45,330 nucleotides of DNA from Limosilactobacillus ingluviei DSM 15946 (GTDB lineage: Bacteria > Bacillota > Bacilli > Lactobacillales > Lactobacillaceae). Positions 17,899-26,170 of the stretch are shown one piece after another. Made by a program: the position numbers and the translations under genes. The DNA lies in NCBI RefSeq assembly GCF_001435775.1, contig NZ_AZFK01000001.1, positions 1-45,330 of the forward strand, written 5' to 3'. The notes beneath the pieces were generated by a model. It saw only the letters and a program-made list of their open reading frames with translations. It did no database searches and had not been told where the DNA came from. Every line of letters starts with the position of its first letter. Within the stretch, counting starts at the first letter, position 1.

Positions 17899-18672
17899 AT
17901 GACGCAACACGTGCAATGGCAAGGCCAACTAAACCAAACCGCCGTGGCCACTCTCGCCAATCCAGGTAAGATGATTGTTAGCCCGACGAAAGTTGGCTAC
18001 ATTATTATGACGACCGACCGGGCCGGGTTGGAGCGCAAATTTGCCGCGAAGCAACGCAACCGCAATAAGCCGGGGGTAGTACTGTGTGGCAGTTTGGCCC
18101 AACTTGATGAATTAGCTGAAATGACGCCTAAGATTCGGGCCCTGTATCAAAAGCACTGGGACCAAGATATTTTACTGGGCTGTATCCTGCCTTGGAAGCC
18201 CGAAGCCCGGGCCAAGTACTTGCAAGATGGGCAAGAAGAACTGATGATGGATCGACGGGGAACGTCGTGTTTTGTAATTAAATTTGGGACGCCGAGTGAA
18301 CAAATTGCGGCGCACTTTTGGGCTGAAAAGCGCCAAATGATCTATGCCTCCAGTGCCAATCCATCCGGTCAAGGGAACCGGGGCAAGGTAGCCGGGATCG
18401 GCGAACGAATTGAGCAGGCCGCTGATTTGGTCGTCGAAGCGGATGATTACGTGGCGTCGATCCAACCGGATAAAACGGTGGAAACTCGTTACGAACAAGG
18501 GGTGATGGTTTCCATGGTTGATCAAGCTGGTCAACTGGTTAAAGATGGACCAACTGCGCCAACTGATGCGGTGCCGGTCTTGATTCGCAAGGGGTTGGCG
18601 GTTGATCGAATTATGCTGAACCTGGCGGATGCGTATGATGTTTGGGAATACCACCACGGGGCGTACTATTAA
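17899..18672 (+). CDS. Sua5/YciO/YrdC-family protein, last gene of the leucine operon
   Basis: The 257-residue protein has the YrdC fold signature: a KQR...KP segment (residues 51-58) and SSANPSG followed by a DLVVEADDY segment. These resemble threonylcarbamoyl-AMP synthase (TsaC/Sua5), which starts the t6A tRNA modification. It is unlikely to be the housekeeping enzyme: the usual PTxTxYGL motif reads SPTKVGYIIM (28-37) and the Sua5 C-terminal domain is absent. Start ATG 17899 follows GAAAGGATG, 26 bases after leuD with no terminator between, so it is co-transcribed with leuD. Function in this operon unknown; an ATP/nucleotide or tRNA-related role is only a family-based guess. Confidence 0.72.
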   Translation: MTQHVQWQGQLNQTAVATLANPGKMIVSPTKVGYIIMTTDRAGLERKFAAKQRNRNKPGVVLCGSLAQLDELAEMTPKIRALYQKHWDQDILLGCILPWKPEARAKYLQDGQEELMMDRRGTSCFVIKFGTPSEQIAAHFWAEKRQMIYASSANPSGQGNRGKVAGIGERIEQAADLVVEADDYVASIQPDKTVETRYEQGVMVSMVDQAGQLVKDGPTAPTDAVPVLIRKGLAVDRIMLNLADAYDVWEYHHGAYY

Positions 18673-18700
18673 AGTCGTGGTAAGCTGAAAAGAATGAATT

Positions 18701-18735
18701 GGGGCTAGCGAGCCGAGAAGGTGCTCGCTAGCCCC
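18701..18735 (+). terminator. perfect 13-bp inverted repeat after the leucine operon
   Basis: GGGGCTAGCGAGC and GCTCGCTAGCCCC form a perfect 13-bp stem with a 9-base loop. Only ATGTTTAT follows, so it is a weak intrinsic terminator at best, or an mRNA 3' end stabiliser. It lies 28 bases after the stop of the Sua5-like gene. Confidence 0.6.
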
Positions 18736-19063
18736 ATGTTTATCTGCGGTTAATTTACTAGGCTCCGAACCCTCGGCAAGCAGAGCGGCAGCGAGGGAAC
18801 GGGCCGGTTTTAGTGAACGAAAAGTTGTGCTTGCCAGTTCAGGTAATTCCCCTAAGGTATTTGCTTAAATTAAAATTTGATGAGAGATAATATTGATTGG
18901 AAAAAAGATGTGTGCTAATTTTTAAAACATAGAGAGGATTAGAAAAGATTCGCAACTAACCAAGTGCACTTGTCTTATTACATAGGTGATATGGATCGTT
19001 GGATTGTCCCCATCACCCCTCCCTTTGATTTTGACGATGATTAATAATTTTTATTAAACCGGT

Positions 19064-19077
19064 TTGATTTTAATCAA
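19064..19077. promoter_or_regulatory. perfect FNR/FLP-type box
   Basis: TTGATTTTAATCAA is an exact match to the TTGAT-N4-ATCAA half-site arrangement of Crp/FNR-family regulators. It is 50 bases before the MFS start and just downstream of a possible TTGACG...TATTAA promoter, a position that would favour repression. The regulator is not in the window. Confidence 0.5.
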
Positions 19078-19126
19078 GTCAATTGTGTTTGGGCACTGTC
19101 TTCAAAGAAAAGAGGTAATTTTACAT

Positions 19127-20440
19127 ATGGAAAATTCAGTCTTAGCCACTCCTAGCCAGGCTAAAGTAGAGCGCGATCCGGTTAAAACCGTGATCTTAGC
19201 TTCCATGATTGGGACTGCTATCGAATTTTTTGACTTTTATGCCTACGGGACTGCGTCTGCCGCTTACTTTCCCAAGGTCTTTTTTCCGCAAATGACGCCG
19301 TTCCTCGCTACGATCGTTAGTTTGCTGACGTTTGGGGTGGCATTTGTTGCCCGTCCCGTTGGTTCCTTTGTATTTGGTCATTTTGGTGATCGGTTAGGAC
19401 GGAAGAAAACCTTGGTGCTATCCTTGTTGGTGATGGGAGTAGCCACCGTTACAATTGGGTTTATTCCTGGTTATGCCACTGTAGGGGTTGGGGGGGCCTT
19501 GCTCTTATGTATTTGCCGTTTTGTCCAAGGGGTCGGACTTGGCGGTGAGTGGTCGGGGGCCGTTTTAGTCGCGACTGAAAATGCGCCCAAAAATCGGCGG
19601 GCCTTATACGGCGCCTTCCCCGAAGTGGGAGCCCCAATCGGTTTCTTCTTGTGCAATAGTTTATTTTACTTACTAGAGAACTGGTTAACACCAGCTCAAA
19701 TGACCGCTTGGGGCTGGCGCGTTCCTTTCTGGGCTTCATCCGTGCTGGTGGTAATCGGCTTATATGTCCGGCGCCGGCTGCAAGAAACGCCCCTCTTTAA
19801 AATGGCCCTGGAAAGCAAGCGGGTAACTAAGGCGCCCTTAAAAGTTGTCTTCAAATCCAATTGGCGAGAAATTTTGAAGGGAACCTTCATTACGGCGGCT
19901 TGCTACGCCCTGTTTTGTATCCTGACAACTTGGACGATTGCTTATGCCACGACCGCGCTTGGGTTTAGCCATGCCGAAGTATTACTGTTTCTCGTGGGAG
20001 CGATCGTTGAATTTGCCGTTTTGATTCTCTTAACTTCCGTTTTAGCTGATCGGGTGGGCCGCAAAAAAGTCCTCTTGACGGCTTCCATCGCCTTAGCTGT
20101 TTTTGCCTTGGGCTTTCCGTATTTGATCCAAGGCCAGCATAATGTTGTGGGGATGCTTATTTACCTATGTTTAGGTTTTATCATCATGGGTTCCCTGTAT
20201 GGTCCCGTTGGGGCCGTTTTGCCGGAACTGTTCCCGACGAAAGTCCGCTACTCTGGTGCGGGGATTGCCTATAGTCTTGCGGCCGTTGTGGGGGCCTCCA
20301 TTGCCCCTTCGATGACGACCTGGTTGATCAGCCGCTACGGCTTGCCGGCCGCGGGGTATTACATGTTTGCTTTAGCCATTTTGTCAGTACTGGCTTGGTT
20401 GTTAACTAATGAAACGAAAGAAGTCGATTATACCAAATAA
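19127..20440 (+). CDS. MFS transporter, metabolite:H+ symporter family
   Basis: The 437-residue, 12-helix protein belongs to the metabolite-H+ symporter group (ShiA/ProP/KgtP-like): IEFFDFYAYG in helix 1, GDRLGRKKTL in the loop between helices 2 and 3, GEWSGAVLVATE near helix 5 and ADRVGRKKVL in the second half. Substrates in this group are organic acids, shikimate or osmolytes; this one cannot be assigned. Start ATG 19127 follows AGAGGTAA; an in-frame ATG 63 bases earlier overlaps the FNR-type box and has no ribosome site. It has its own regulatory region and is not part of the leucine operon. Confidence 0.87.
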   Translation: MENSVLATPSQAKVERDPVKTVILASMIGTAIEFFDFYAYGTASAAYFPKVFFPQMTPFLATIVSLLTFGVAFVARPVGSFVFGHFGDRLGRKKTLVLSLLVMGVATVTIGFIPGYATVGVGGALLLCICRFVQGVGLGGEWSGAVLVATENAPKNRRALYGAFPEVGAPIGFFLCNSLFYLLENWLTPAQMTAWGWRVPFWASSVLVVIGLYVRRRLQETPLFKMALESKRVTKAPLKVVFKSNWREILKGTFITAACYALFCILTTWTIAYATTALGFSHAEVLLFLVGAIVEFAVLILLTSVLADRVGRKKVLLTASIALAVFALGFPYLIQGQHNVVGMLIYLCLGFIIMGSLYGPVGAVLPELFPTKVRYSGAGIAYSLAAVVGASIAPSMTTWLISRYGLPAAGYYMFALAILSVLAWLLTNETKEVDYTK

Positions 20441-20539
20441 AGCCCATTCATCGGCGCGCTGTTTCTGCCTGAGGTAATCCTTAGAAAGTAATACCCCAGA
20501 AGCGATTATGGTTTGCAAACTGATTTTGGGACAAGAAGA

Positions 20540-20573
20540 GGTTTGAGCAATTTTCCCGGCTCAAGCCTTTTCT
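20540..20573 (+). terminator. intrinsic terminator after the second MFS gene
   Basis: GGTTTGAGC and GCTCAAGCC pair over 9 bp (one G-T) and are followed by TTTTCTT. Confidence 0.8.
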
Positions 20574-20586
20574 TATTTGATTGGAA

Positions 20587-20620
20587 CAAAAAAGCTGGCC
20601 GTCAGGGGAGACGACCAGCT
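20587..20620 (-). terminator. minus-strand intrinsic terminator with no gene assigned
   Basis: Read on the minus strand AGCTGGTCGTC and GACGGCCAGCT pair with one mismatch and are followed by TTTTTTG. No minus-strand gene is recognised upstream of it, which suggests a small RNA or tiny ORF. Confidence 0.6.
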
Positions 20621-20976
20621 GGAGTACTACGAATATCTTGGGGGAGATTTCGTAAATAATCTATTTTTCGGTTACTATTTGGGAGGAGTAATTGAAAAAT
20701 AATAGGTTTCGGTTAATCATGGTAAGGTAATTCCTTACCACGTCTCTTATATTAACAGGCGGATTTGAAGAAAATATGACGAAAGCCTAAAAATCCACCA
20801 AAGTCGCCAAACGTTGATCTAATAGGGTTTTGCGTATGACGCCCGTTTGTCATATTGGTCGGTGAGGTAGGATAACAGCGGAAAAGTCAAGCGACAAAAG
20901 GATTTTCGTGTCGCAAGAACAACGGGGCGGAAACTGGCGTTGTCCCCGGGAATCTCACCAGTCGCCACCGAAGATG

Positions 20977-20985
20977 TGGTAAGAT
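20977..20985 (+). promoter_or_regulatory. extended -10 promoter of cysS-mrnC-rlmB
   Basis: TGGTAAGAT (20977-20985) fits an extended -10 box 37 bases before the cysS start. No good -35 is visible. Confidence 0.5.
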
Positions 20986-21022
20986 TGAGATACTGATTTT
21001 GCGCGAAAGGAAGGAATGGACG

Positions 21023-22429
21023 ATGCTAAAAATTTACAACACCTTGACCCGCCAAAAAGAAGAATTTACGCCCCTGACCCCCGGGGTCGTGAATATGTAC
21101 GTGTGTGGGCCAACGGTGTACAACTACATTCACATCGGCAACGCCCGGAGCGTGGTGGCCTTTGATACGGTGCGGCGCTACTTGGAGTTTAAGGGTTATC
21201 AGGTTAATTACGTCTCCAACTTTACCGACGTCGATGACAAAATGATCAAAGCCGCGGCGGAACAGGGGATTACCGTCCCAGAATTAGCCGAAAAATACAT
21301 TGCGGCCTTTATGGCGGACACGACGGCCCTCAACGTGGAGCCGGCCACCTTGCACCCGCGGGCAACGGAAAATATTGCGAGAATTATTGAAGTGATTGAA
21401 GCCTTGATTAAGCGGGGCTACGCGTATGAAGCCGCCGGTGACGTTTACTACCGGGCCCGCAAGTTTGCCCACTACGGCGCCCTTTCCGGGCAATCGTTGG
21501 ACGCGTTGGAAGTCGGAGCCAGTGAGCACGTCAGCCAAGATGAAGTGGATAAAAAAGAAGATCCGCTCGACTTTGCCCTCTGGAAAGCGGCCAAACCAGG
21601 GGAAATCAAGTGGGATTCCCCGTGGGGCGCGGGGCGGCCTGGCTGGCACATCGAATGTTCGGTGATGTCAACCAAGTACTTGGCGAAGACGATTGACATC
21701 CACGCCGGGGGACAGGATCTGGCTTTTCCACACCACGAAAATGAAATTGCTCAGATTGAGCCGGTCACGGGCCAGCCCTTCGTGCGCTACTGGATGCACA
21801 ATGGCTTCGTCACGATTGGCAAGGACAACGAAAAGATGAGTAAGTCCTTGCACAACTTCGTGACGGTTCACGATTTACTGCAAACCGTTGATCCGCAAGT
21901 CCTGCGCTTCTTTATGGCTACGACCCAGTACCGGCGGCCAATTCAATACAGCGAAGAAAAGCTCCAGGATGCGGCTAATAACCTCCACCACTTGCAAAAT
22001 ACCTTTGGCAATTTGGCTTACCGCCTAAAGGACGCCCAAGCCGGTGAAGACGCAGGGGTGGCGGCCAAGACTGCTGAATTTAAAGCGGCCTTTACCGCAG
22101 CGATGGACGATGACATCAACGTTCAAAATGGGATCGCGGTCGTTTACGAATTAGCCAAGTACGCTAACGTCTACGCCCAACAGCCAACGGTCGTTAAGGG
22201 CGCGGTGGAAAGCTTGCAGACCCTCTTGCAAGACTTAGTGGCGGTCTTTGGGATCAAACTGGCCGTGGCTACGATTGCCGATGAAGAAATTGAAGCGTTG
22301 ATTGAAAAGCGCAACCAGGCCCGCCAAGCCAAGGATTTTGCTCTCAGTGACCAAATCCGCGATGACTTAAAGGCCCAGGGGATCATCTTAGAAGATACCC
22401 CGCAGGGAACGCGTTACAGAAAGGAATAA
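21023..22429 (+). CDS. cysS: cysteinyl-tRNA synthetase
   Basis: The 468-residue class I synthetase charges tRNA-Cys. It shows the zinc-site start VCGPTVYNY, the HIGH-type HIGNARS and the KMSKS loop [10 protein letters not shown]. Zinc ligands Cys and His in ECSVMS and PHHENE are intact. Start ATG 21023 follows AAAGGAAGGA; an in-frame TTG at 20999 precedes the site. It is the first gene of cysS-mrnC-rlmB. In related genomes gltX normally precedes cysS; here it does not. Confidence 0.97.
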   Translation: MLKIYNTLTRQKEEFTPLTPGVVNMYVCGPTVYNYIHIGNARSVVAFDTVRRYLEFKGYQVNYVSNFTDVDDKMIKAAAEQGITVPELAEKYIAAFMADTTALNVEPATLHPRATENIARIIEVIEALIKRGYAYEAAGDVYYRARKFAHYGALSGQSLDALEVGASEHVSQDEVDKKEDPLDFALWKAAKPGEIKWDSPWGAGRPGWHIECSVMSTKYLAKTIDIHAGGQDLAFPHHENEIAQIEPVTGQPFVRYWMHNGFVTIGKDNEKMSKSLHNFVTVHDLLQTVDPQVLRFFMATTQYRRPIQYSEEKLQDAANNLHHLQNTFGNLAYRLKDAQAGEDAGVAAKTAEFKAAFTAAMDDDINVQNGIAVVYELAKYANVYAQQPTVVKGAVESLQTLLQDLVAVFGIKLAVATIADEEIEALIEKRNQARQAKDFALSDQIRDDLKAQGIILEDTPQGTRYRKE

Positions 22430-22430
22430 G

Positions 22431-22841
22431 ATGACAGCCGATTACCGACAACTCAACGGGATTGCCCTGGCTTATTTGGGCGATGCCGTTTACGAAGTAT
22501 ATATTCGCGAGCACCTCTTGGCCAAGGGAATGGCCAAGCCCAACCGCTTGCAGCACGTGGCGACCAACTATGTTTCGGCCAAGGCACAAGCGGCCCTGAT
22601 CGAAAAGATGCAAACGGAAGAACTGTTAACAGAAGAAGAATGGGCGTACTTCAAGCGCGGCCGTAACGCCAACAGCTACACCCACGCCAAGAACACCAAC
22701 GTCTTGACCTACCGGATGTCGACGGGCTTTGAAGCCTTGATCGGCTACTTGCGCTTAGCGGGGCAAGAGGACCGGTTGCAAACGATTATCCAGTGGTGTA
22801 TTGCCCACGTGGAAAAGGGGGATTTGATTCGTGCCAAGTGA
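22431..22841 (+). CDS. mrnC: Mini-ribonuclease III
   Basis: The 136-residue dimeric RNase III-like enzyme lacks a dsRNA-binding domain and matures 23S rRNA ends. [15 protein letters not shown] near residues 10-24 carries the catalytic Asp/Glu pattern. It starts one base after the cysS stop, so translation is probably coupled, and it overlaps rlmB by 11 bases. Confidence 0.93.
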   Translation: MTADYRQLNGIALAYLGDAVYEVYIREHLLAKGMAKPNRLQHVATNYVSAKAQAALIEKMQTEELLTEEEWAYFKRGRNANSYTHAKNTNVLTYRMSTGFEALIGYLRLAGQEDRLQTIIQWCIAHVEKGDLIRAK

Positions 22842-23577
22842 AACACCAGAATTCATCATCGGCCGGCACCCGGCCGTGGCCGCGCTAAAGGCAGACCAAG
22901 AAATCAACAAGGTCTTTATTCAAAAGGACCTCCATGCCGATGCCATCGCGACGATTATCAAGTTGGCCAAGGAACGCCACTTGGTGATCTCGACGGTGCC
23001 GAAAAATAAGCTCGATCAAATGACCAACAATGCCAACCACCAAGGGGTTGCCTTGGCGGTGGCGGCCTACCGCTATGCCACCGTAGATGACTTATTCGAC
23101 CGGGCGGCGGCTAAGGATGAGGCGCCCTTCTTCTTGGTTTTGGATGAACTGGCCGATCCGCACAATCTCGGGTCGATCCTGCGGACGGCGGATGCGGCCG
23201 GCGTCCACGGGGTAATTATTCCTAAGCGGCGGGCGGTCGGGTTAACCAGTGTCGTGGCTAAGACCTCGACCGGGGCGATTGAACACGTCCCGGTCGCCCG
23301 GGTCACCAACTTGGTCCAAACCGCCAAGGAGCTCCAGGACCGGGGCTTATGGCTCTTTGGTACCGATATGCAAGGGACCGACTACCGCCGCTGGGATGCA
23401 CGTGGGCCGGTCGCCTTAGTGATCGGTAACGAAGGCAAGGGGATTTCCGCCTTGCTCAAGAAGACCTGTGATGAGATGCTGACGATCCCGATGATCGGGC
23501 ACGTCCAAAGCTTGAATGCCAGTGTGGCAGCCAGCCTCTTGATTTACCAAGGTTATAACTCCCGTCACCCCCTGTAA
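22831..23577 (+). CDS. rlmB: 23S rRNA (guanosine-2'-O)-methyltransferase, TrmH/SpoU family
   Basis: The 248-residue SPOUT-fold methyltransferase has an L30e-like substrate-binding N-terminal domain, then the knot motifs [29 protein letters not shown] and [14 protein letters not shown]. Family knowledge places it on 23S rRNA G2251 or a nearby site. The start is GTG 22831, overlapping mrnC, with AAAAGGGGG upstream. A terminator follows. Confidence 0.93.
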   Translation: MPSETPEFIIGRHPAVAALKADQEINKVFIQKDLHADAIATIIKLAKERHLVISTVPKNKLDQMTNNANHQGVALAVAAYRYATVDDLFDRAAAKDEAPFFLVLDELADPHNLGSILRTADAAGVHGVIIPKRRAVGLTSVVAKTSTGAIEHVPVARVTNLVQTAKELQDRGLWLFGTDMQGTDYRRWDARGPVALVIGNEGKGISALLKKTCDEMLTIPMIGHVQSLNASVAASLLIYQGYNSRHPL

Positions 23578-23586
23578 GCATTACCA

Positions 23587-23622
23587 ACTGCGTTGCCGGC
23601 TGCAGTCGGGGCGCAGTTTTTT
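23587..23622 (+). terminator. intrinsic terminator after rlmB
   Basis: ACTGCG...CCG pairs with CGG...CGCAGT, followed by TTTTTT. Confidence 0.8.
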
Positions 23623-23685
23623 GATTGGTTAAGTGACGGAAGGGGCGTACAATAGGTAATATTGATAACGGAAAGGGAAGATGAA

Positions 23686-23994
23686 ATGACGACCGAACCA
23701 TTTGAAGTACCAAAGAATGAAGAGCTGGATCGGGTAGTGACCTTTTTTAAGGCCTTTGGGGACAGGACCCGCTATTTGATCGTCACGATTTTGGCCGAGG
23801 GACCGCTGACGGTCAATGAGCTGGCGGAGCGCCTGGGGATTTCCCAACCGGCGATGTCGCACCAATTAATGATTTTGCGCCAGGCCGGGGTGGTGATCGG
23901 CCAGCGCGATGGTCGCTATATTTACTACCAATTAACGGACCATCACGTGTTGACGATTTTGCGCCAAGTTCAAGCCCACGCCAGTCAGGGTTAG
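23686..23994 (+). CDS. ArsR/SmtB-family metal-responsive repressor
   Basis: The 102-residue winged-helix repressor has the recognition helix SQPAMSHQLMILRQAG and wing GQRDGRYIYYQL. It has no cysteines, so the thiolate sites of ArsR/CadC are absent. The last helix carries D-x-H-x10-H (in TDHHVLTILRQVQAH), three of the four ligands of the alpha-5 zinc/cobalt site of SmtB/CzrA; the fourth position is Gln. This suggests Zn or Co sensing. Start ATG 23686 follows AAAGGG; an upstream TTG at 23662 is rejected. It should control the ATPase gene downstream through the operator at 24091-24106. Confidence 0.88.
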   Translation: MTTEPFEVPKNEELDRVVTFFKAFGDRTRYLIVTILAEGPLTVNELAERLGISQPAMSHQLMILRQAGVVIGQRDGRYIYYQLTDHHVLTILRQVQAHASQG

Positions 23995-24047
23995 GCGACG
24001 ATCCTTGCTAAATGTTTCGGCATGGGTGGAATGTTGCAGTTTAGGGA

Positions 24048-24106
24048 TTGCCTAAATGCCGGGGGCATGGTACATTATAGGAAACATATTCATATATGTT
24101 TATATG
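24048..24106 (+). promoter_or_regulatory. promoter and operator of the metal ATPase gene
   Basis: TTGCCT (24048-24053), a 17-base spacer and TACATT (24071-24076) form the promoter. Just downstream, across the expected start site, is CATATA-TGTT-TATATG (24091-24106), flanked by ATT and TGAAT, resembling ArsR/SmtB-type operators. Metal release of the repressor should free it. Confidence 0.72.
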
Positions 24107-24143
24107 TGAATGGAAACGATTTTAAAGAAAGAGGGAGAACGCA

Positions 24144-26072
24144 ATGAAGTGGCAATTGCAGAATTTGAATTCCGAGCAACGCCAAGCGGGGGCCCGGGCC
24201 GCGCTCAGCGCACTGTTATTGGCGGTGAGCTTGTTAGTGGCCATGCCCAGCCTGCTAAAAGACAGCCTCTTATTGGTGGCGTATGTGTTGGTCGGGGGTG
24301 AAATTTTAGCGGCGGCAGTCAAGAACCTTCGTCACGGCCGGTTGTTTGATGAAAACTTTTTGATGGCGATCGCGACGATTGGGGCGCTGTTGATTGGCCA
24401 GTTTGCCGAAGCGGTAGCAGTGATACTCTTTTACCAGATCGGCGACTTCTTTCAGGATTTGGCGGTGGCCAATTCTAAGCAGTCAATCAGTGCTTTACTT
24501 AAGCTCCGGCCGGACTTTGCCAACTTAGTGGTCGGCCCGGATAAAATCAATCCGGTCAAGCCCGAACTCGTCGCCGTTGGTGATTTGATCCAGGTCAAGC
24601 CGGGCGAAAAGGTGCCCCTAGACGGGCAAGTTGTCGCGGGTGAATCCTACCTGGATACCGCGGCGTTGACCGGCGAAAGTCAACCGGTCTTGGTAACGGT
24701 CGGTGAGGAAATTTTAAGCGGGACCGTCAACCAGAGCGGGGTCTTGACCCTGAAAGTTACGAAGGCCTACGGGGAATCAACGGTCGCTAAGATTTTGCAG
24801 CTGGTGGAAGCCGCCAGCGAGAAGAAGACTAAGGTCGAAAACTTCATTACCCGCTTCAGCCGGATCTATACCCCGGCGGTAGTGGGGTTAGCCGCCTTAG
24901 TGGCGCTGGTGCCCCCCCTGGCGTTAGGGGCAGATTGGGGGACCTGGTTCTACCGGGCGCTGAGCGTGTTAGTGATTTCGTGTCCCTGTGCCCTGGTGAT
25001 TTCGGTCCCACTGAGCTACTTTAGCGGGATCGGGGCGGCCTCCAAGGTGGGCGTCTTAGTCAAGGGCAGCAACTACTTAGACGTCTTGAATCAGGTTCAA
25101 ACGATGGTCTTTGATAAGACCGGGACTTTGACTAAGGGCCGCTTTACGGTTAGCCAGCTGCTGCCAGTCCACGGCAGTTCTGCCGACCTGTTAAAGTTGG
25201 CGGCCCTGGCGGAACAAGCCTCGCCGCACCCGATTGCCAAGGCCCTGGTCCAGGCCGCCAACGTCAAGGGCACGGCCGAAGCTCCTGAAGAACTGGTTGG
25301 TCGGGGGATCAAGGCGACCTACCAGGGCCAGGTCCTCTTGGTCGGGAACGCTAAGTTGATGACCGAACAGGCCGTGCAAGGCTTTGCGCCCGTCCAAGCT
25401 ACGGTGGGGACGGTGGTCTACGTGGCCCTGGCTGGCCAATACCAAGGGGCGATTGTGGTAGCTGATACCGTCAAGCCGGACGCCAAGGCCACCCTGGCTG
25501 GTTTAAAGGCCAGCGGGATTGGCCAAACGGTGATGTTGACCGGGGACAATCAAGCCACGGCTCAGGCTGTCGCCGCGGAGCTGGGGGTCGATGAAGTCCA
25601 CGCCAACCTCCTACCGGCCGATAAGTTGACCCTCGTCCACCGCTTGCAGCAACGCCGCCGGGGCAAGGTCGCCTTCGTTGGCGACGGGCTCAATGATACC
25701 CCGGTCCTGGCCGGCAGTGACCTCGGGATTGCGATGGGGGGGCTGGGATCAGACGCCGCGATTGAAGCCGCCGACCTGGTCTTGATGCATGACAACCCGA
25801 GTGCAATCTTGCAAGTGCGCCACATCGCCCAAAAGACCCGCCGGATTGCCCAAGAAAACATCGCCTTTGCCCTGTTGATCAAGCTGGCCTTCCTGGCTTG
25901 CGCAGCCTTTGGGGTAGTTAACCTCTGGGAAGCGGTCTTTGCTGACGTGGGGGTCACCTTGATTGCCGTCTTAAACGCCCTGCGGCTCTTGGTGGGGGTG
26001 AAGCAACCGGCGGAAGATCCGACCGGTCCGGCCCGCCCGCAGCCGCAAATGGTGAACCAAGAATTAGCTTAA
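24144..26072 (+). CDS. P1B-type heavy-metal exporting ATPase (Zn/Cd/Co type)
   Basis: The 642-residue membrane pump has the metal-site motif SCPCAL (Cys280, Cys282), the phosphorylation site DKTGTLT (Asp324), TGES in the actuator domain and GDGLNDTPVLAG in the hinge. A late helix contains ADVG, the Asp typical of the Zn/Cd/Pb subgroup. The N-terminus goes straight to the membrane helices with no HMA metal-binding domain. Start ATG 24144 follows AGAGGGAG. Coupling to an alpha-5-type ArsR repressor supports Zn/Cd export. Exact metal preference is not certain. Confidence 0.9.
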   Translation: MKWQLQNLNSEQRQAGARAALSALLLAVSLLVAMPSLLKDSLLLVAYVLVGGEILAAAVKNLRHGRLFDENFLMAIATIGALLIGQFAEAVAVILFYQIGDFFQDLAVANSKQSISALLKLRPDFANLVVGPDKINPVKPELVAVGDLIQVKPGEKVPLDGQVVAGESYLDTAALTGESQPVLVTVGEEILSGTVNQSGVLTLKVTKAYGESTVAKILQLVEAASEKKTKVENFITRFSRIYTPAVVGLAALVALVPPLALGADWGTWFYRALSVLVISCPCALVISVPLSYFSGIGAASKVGVLVKGSNYLDVLNQVQTMVFDKTGTLTKGRFTVSQLLPVHGSSADLLKLAALAEQASPHPIAKALVQAANVKGTAEAPEELVGRGIKATYQGQVLLVGNAKLMTEQAVQGFAPVQATVGTVVYVALAGQYQGAIVVADTVKPDAKATLAGLKASGIGQTVMLTGDNQATAQAVAAELGVDEVHANLLPADKLTLVHRLQQRRRGKVAFVGDGLNDTPVLAGSDLGIAMGGLGSDAAIEAADLVLMHDNPSAILQVRHIAQKTRRIAQENIAFALLIKLAFLACAAFGVVNLWEAVFADVGVTLIAVLNALRLLVGVKQPAEDPTGPARPQPQMVNQELA

Positions 26073-26078
26073 ACTGAT

Positions 26079-26119
26079 AAACCGGTCGTTACCCCCAGCG
26101 CGGGTGAGCGACCGGTTTT
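26079..26119 (+). terminator. intrinsic terminator after the metal ATPase gene
   Basis: AAACCGGTCG...CCC and GGG...CGACCGGTTTT form a long stem with a T-tail. Confidence 0.85.
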
Positions 26120-26124
26120 ATGTA

Positions 26125-26133
26125 TGTTATAAT
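26125..26133 (+). promoter_or_regulatory. extended -10 promoter of the YbaK-family gene
   Basis: TGTTATAAT (26125-26133) is a consensus extended -10 box 37 bases before the start codon; no strong -35. Confidence 0.6.
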
Positions 26134-26170
26134 ACTCCTGAAAACGATTACAATAAGTGGAGGGGATCAG

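Larger units (their letters stand above)
18673..19126. other. intergenic region between the leucine operon and the second MFS gene
   Basis: 454 bases without a supported gene. It holds the 13-bp inverted repeat at 18701-18735, a possible TTGACG (19031-19036) with AT-rich -10 candidates, and the perfect FNR-type box at 19064-19077. I found no gltX remnant and no ORF with a credible ribosome site before 19127. Confidence 0.7.
20441..21022. other. long intergenic region before cysS
   Basis: 582 bases without a supported protein gene. It holds the plus-strand terminator (20540-20573), a minus-strand-type terminator (20587-20620), a perfect hairpin GGTAAGG/CCTTACC (around 20721-20739), a hairpin GCGACA/TGTCGC (around 20891-20914) and the cysS promoter. 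No T-box signature (GGTGGTACC) is present before cysS. Confidence 0.7.

Noticed and set aside
18673-19126. Remnant of gltX
   Set aside because: No frame with HIGH or KMSKS-type motifs or a credible coding stretch is seen in this gap.
20755-20860. 33-codon minus-strand ORF starting MTNGRHTQNP
   Set aside because: There is no Shine-Dalgarno sequence before its ATG and no family resemblance; kept only as part of the possible small-RNA region.
20441-21022. T-box for cysS
   Set aside because: No AGGGTGGTACC-type sequence, no specifier loop and no terminator directly before cysS.
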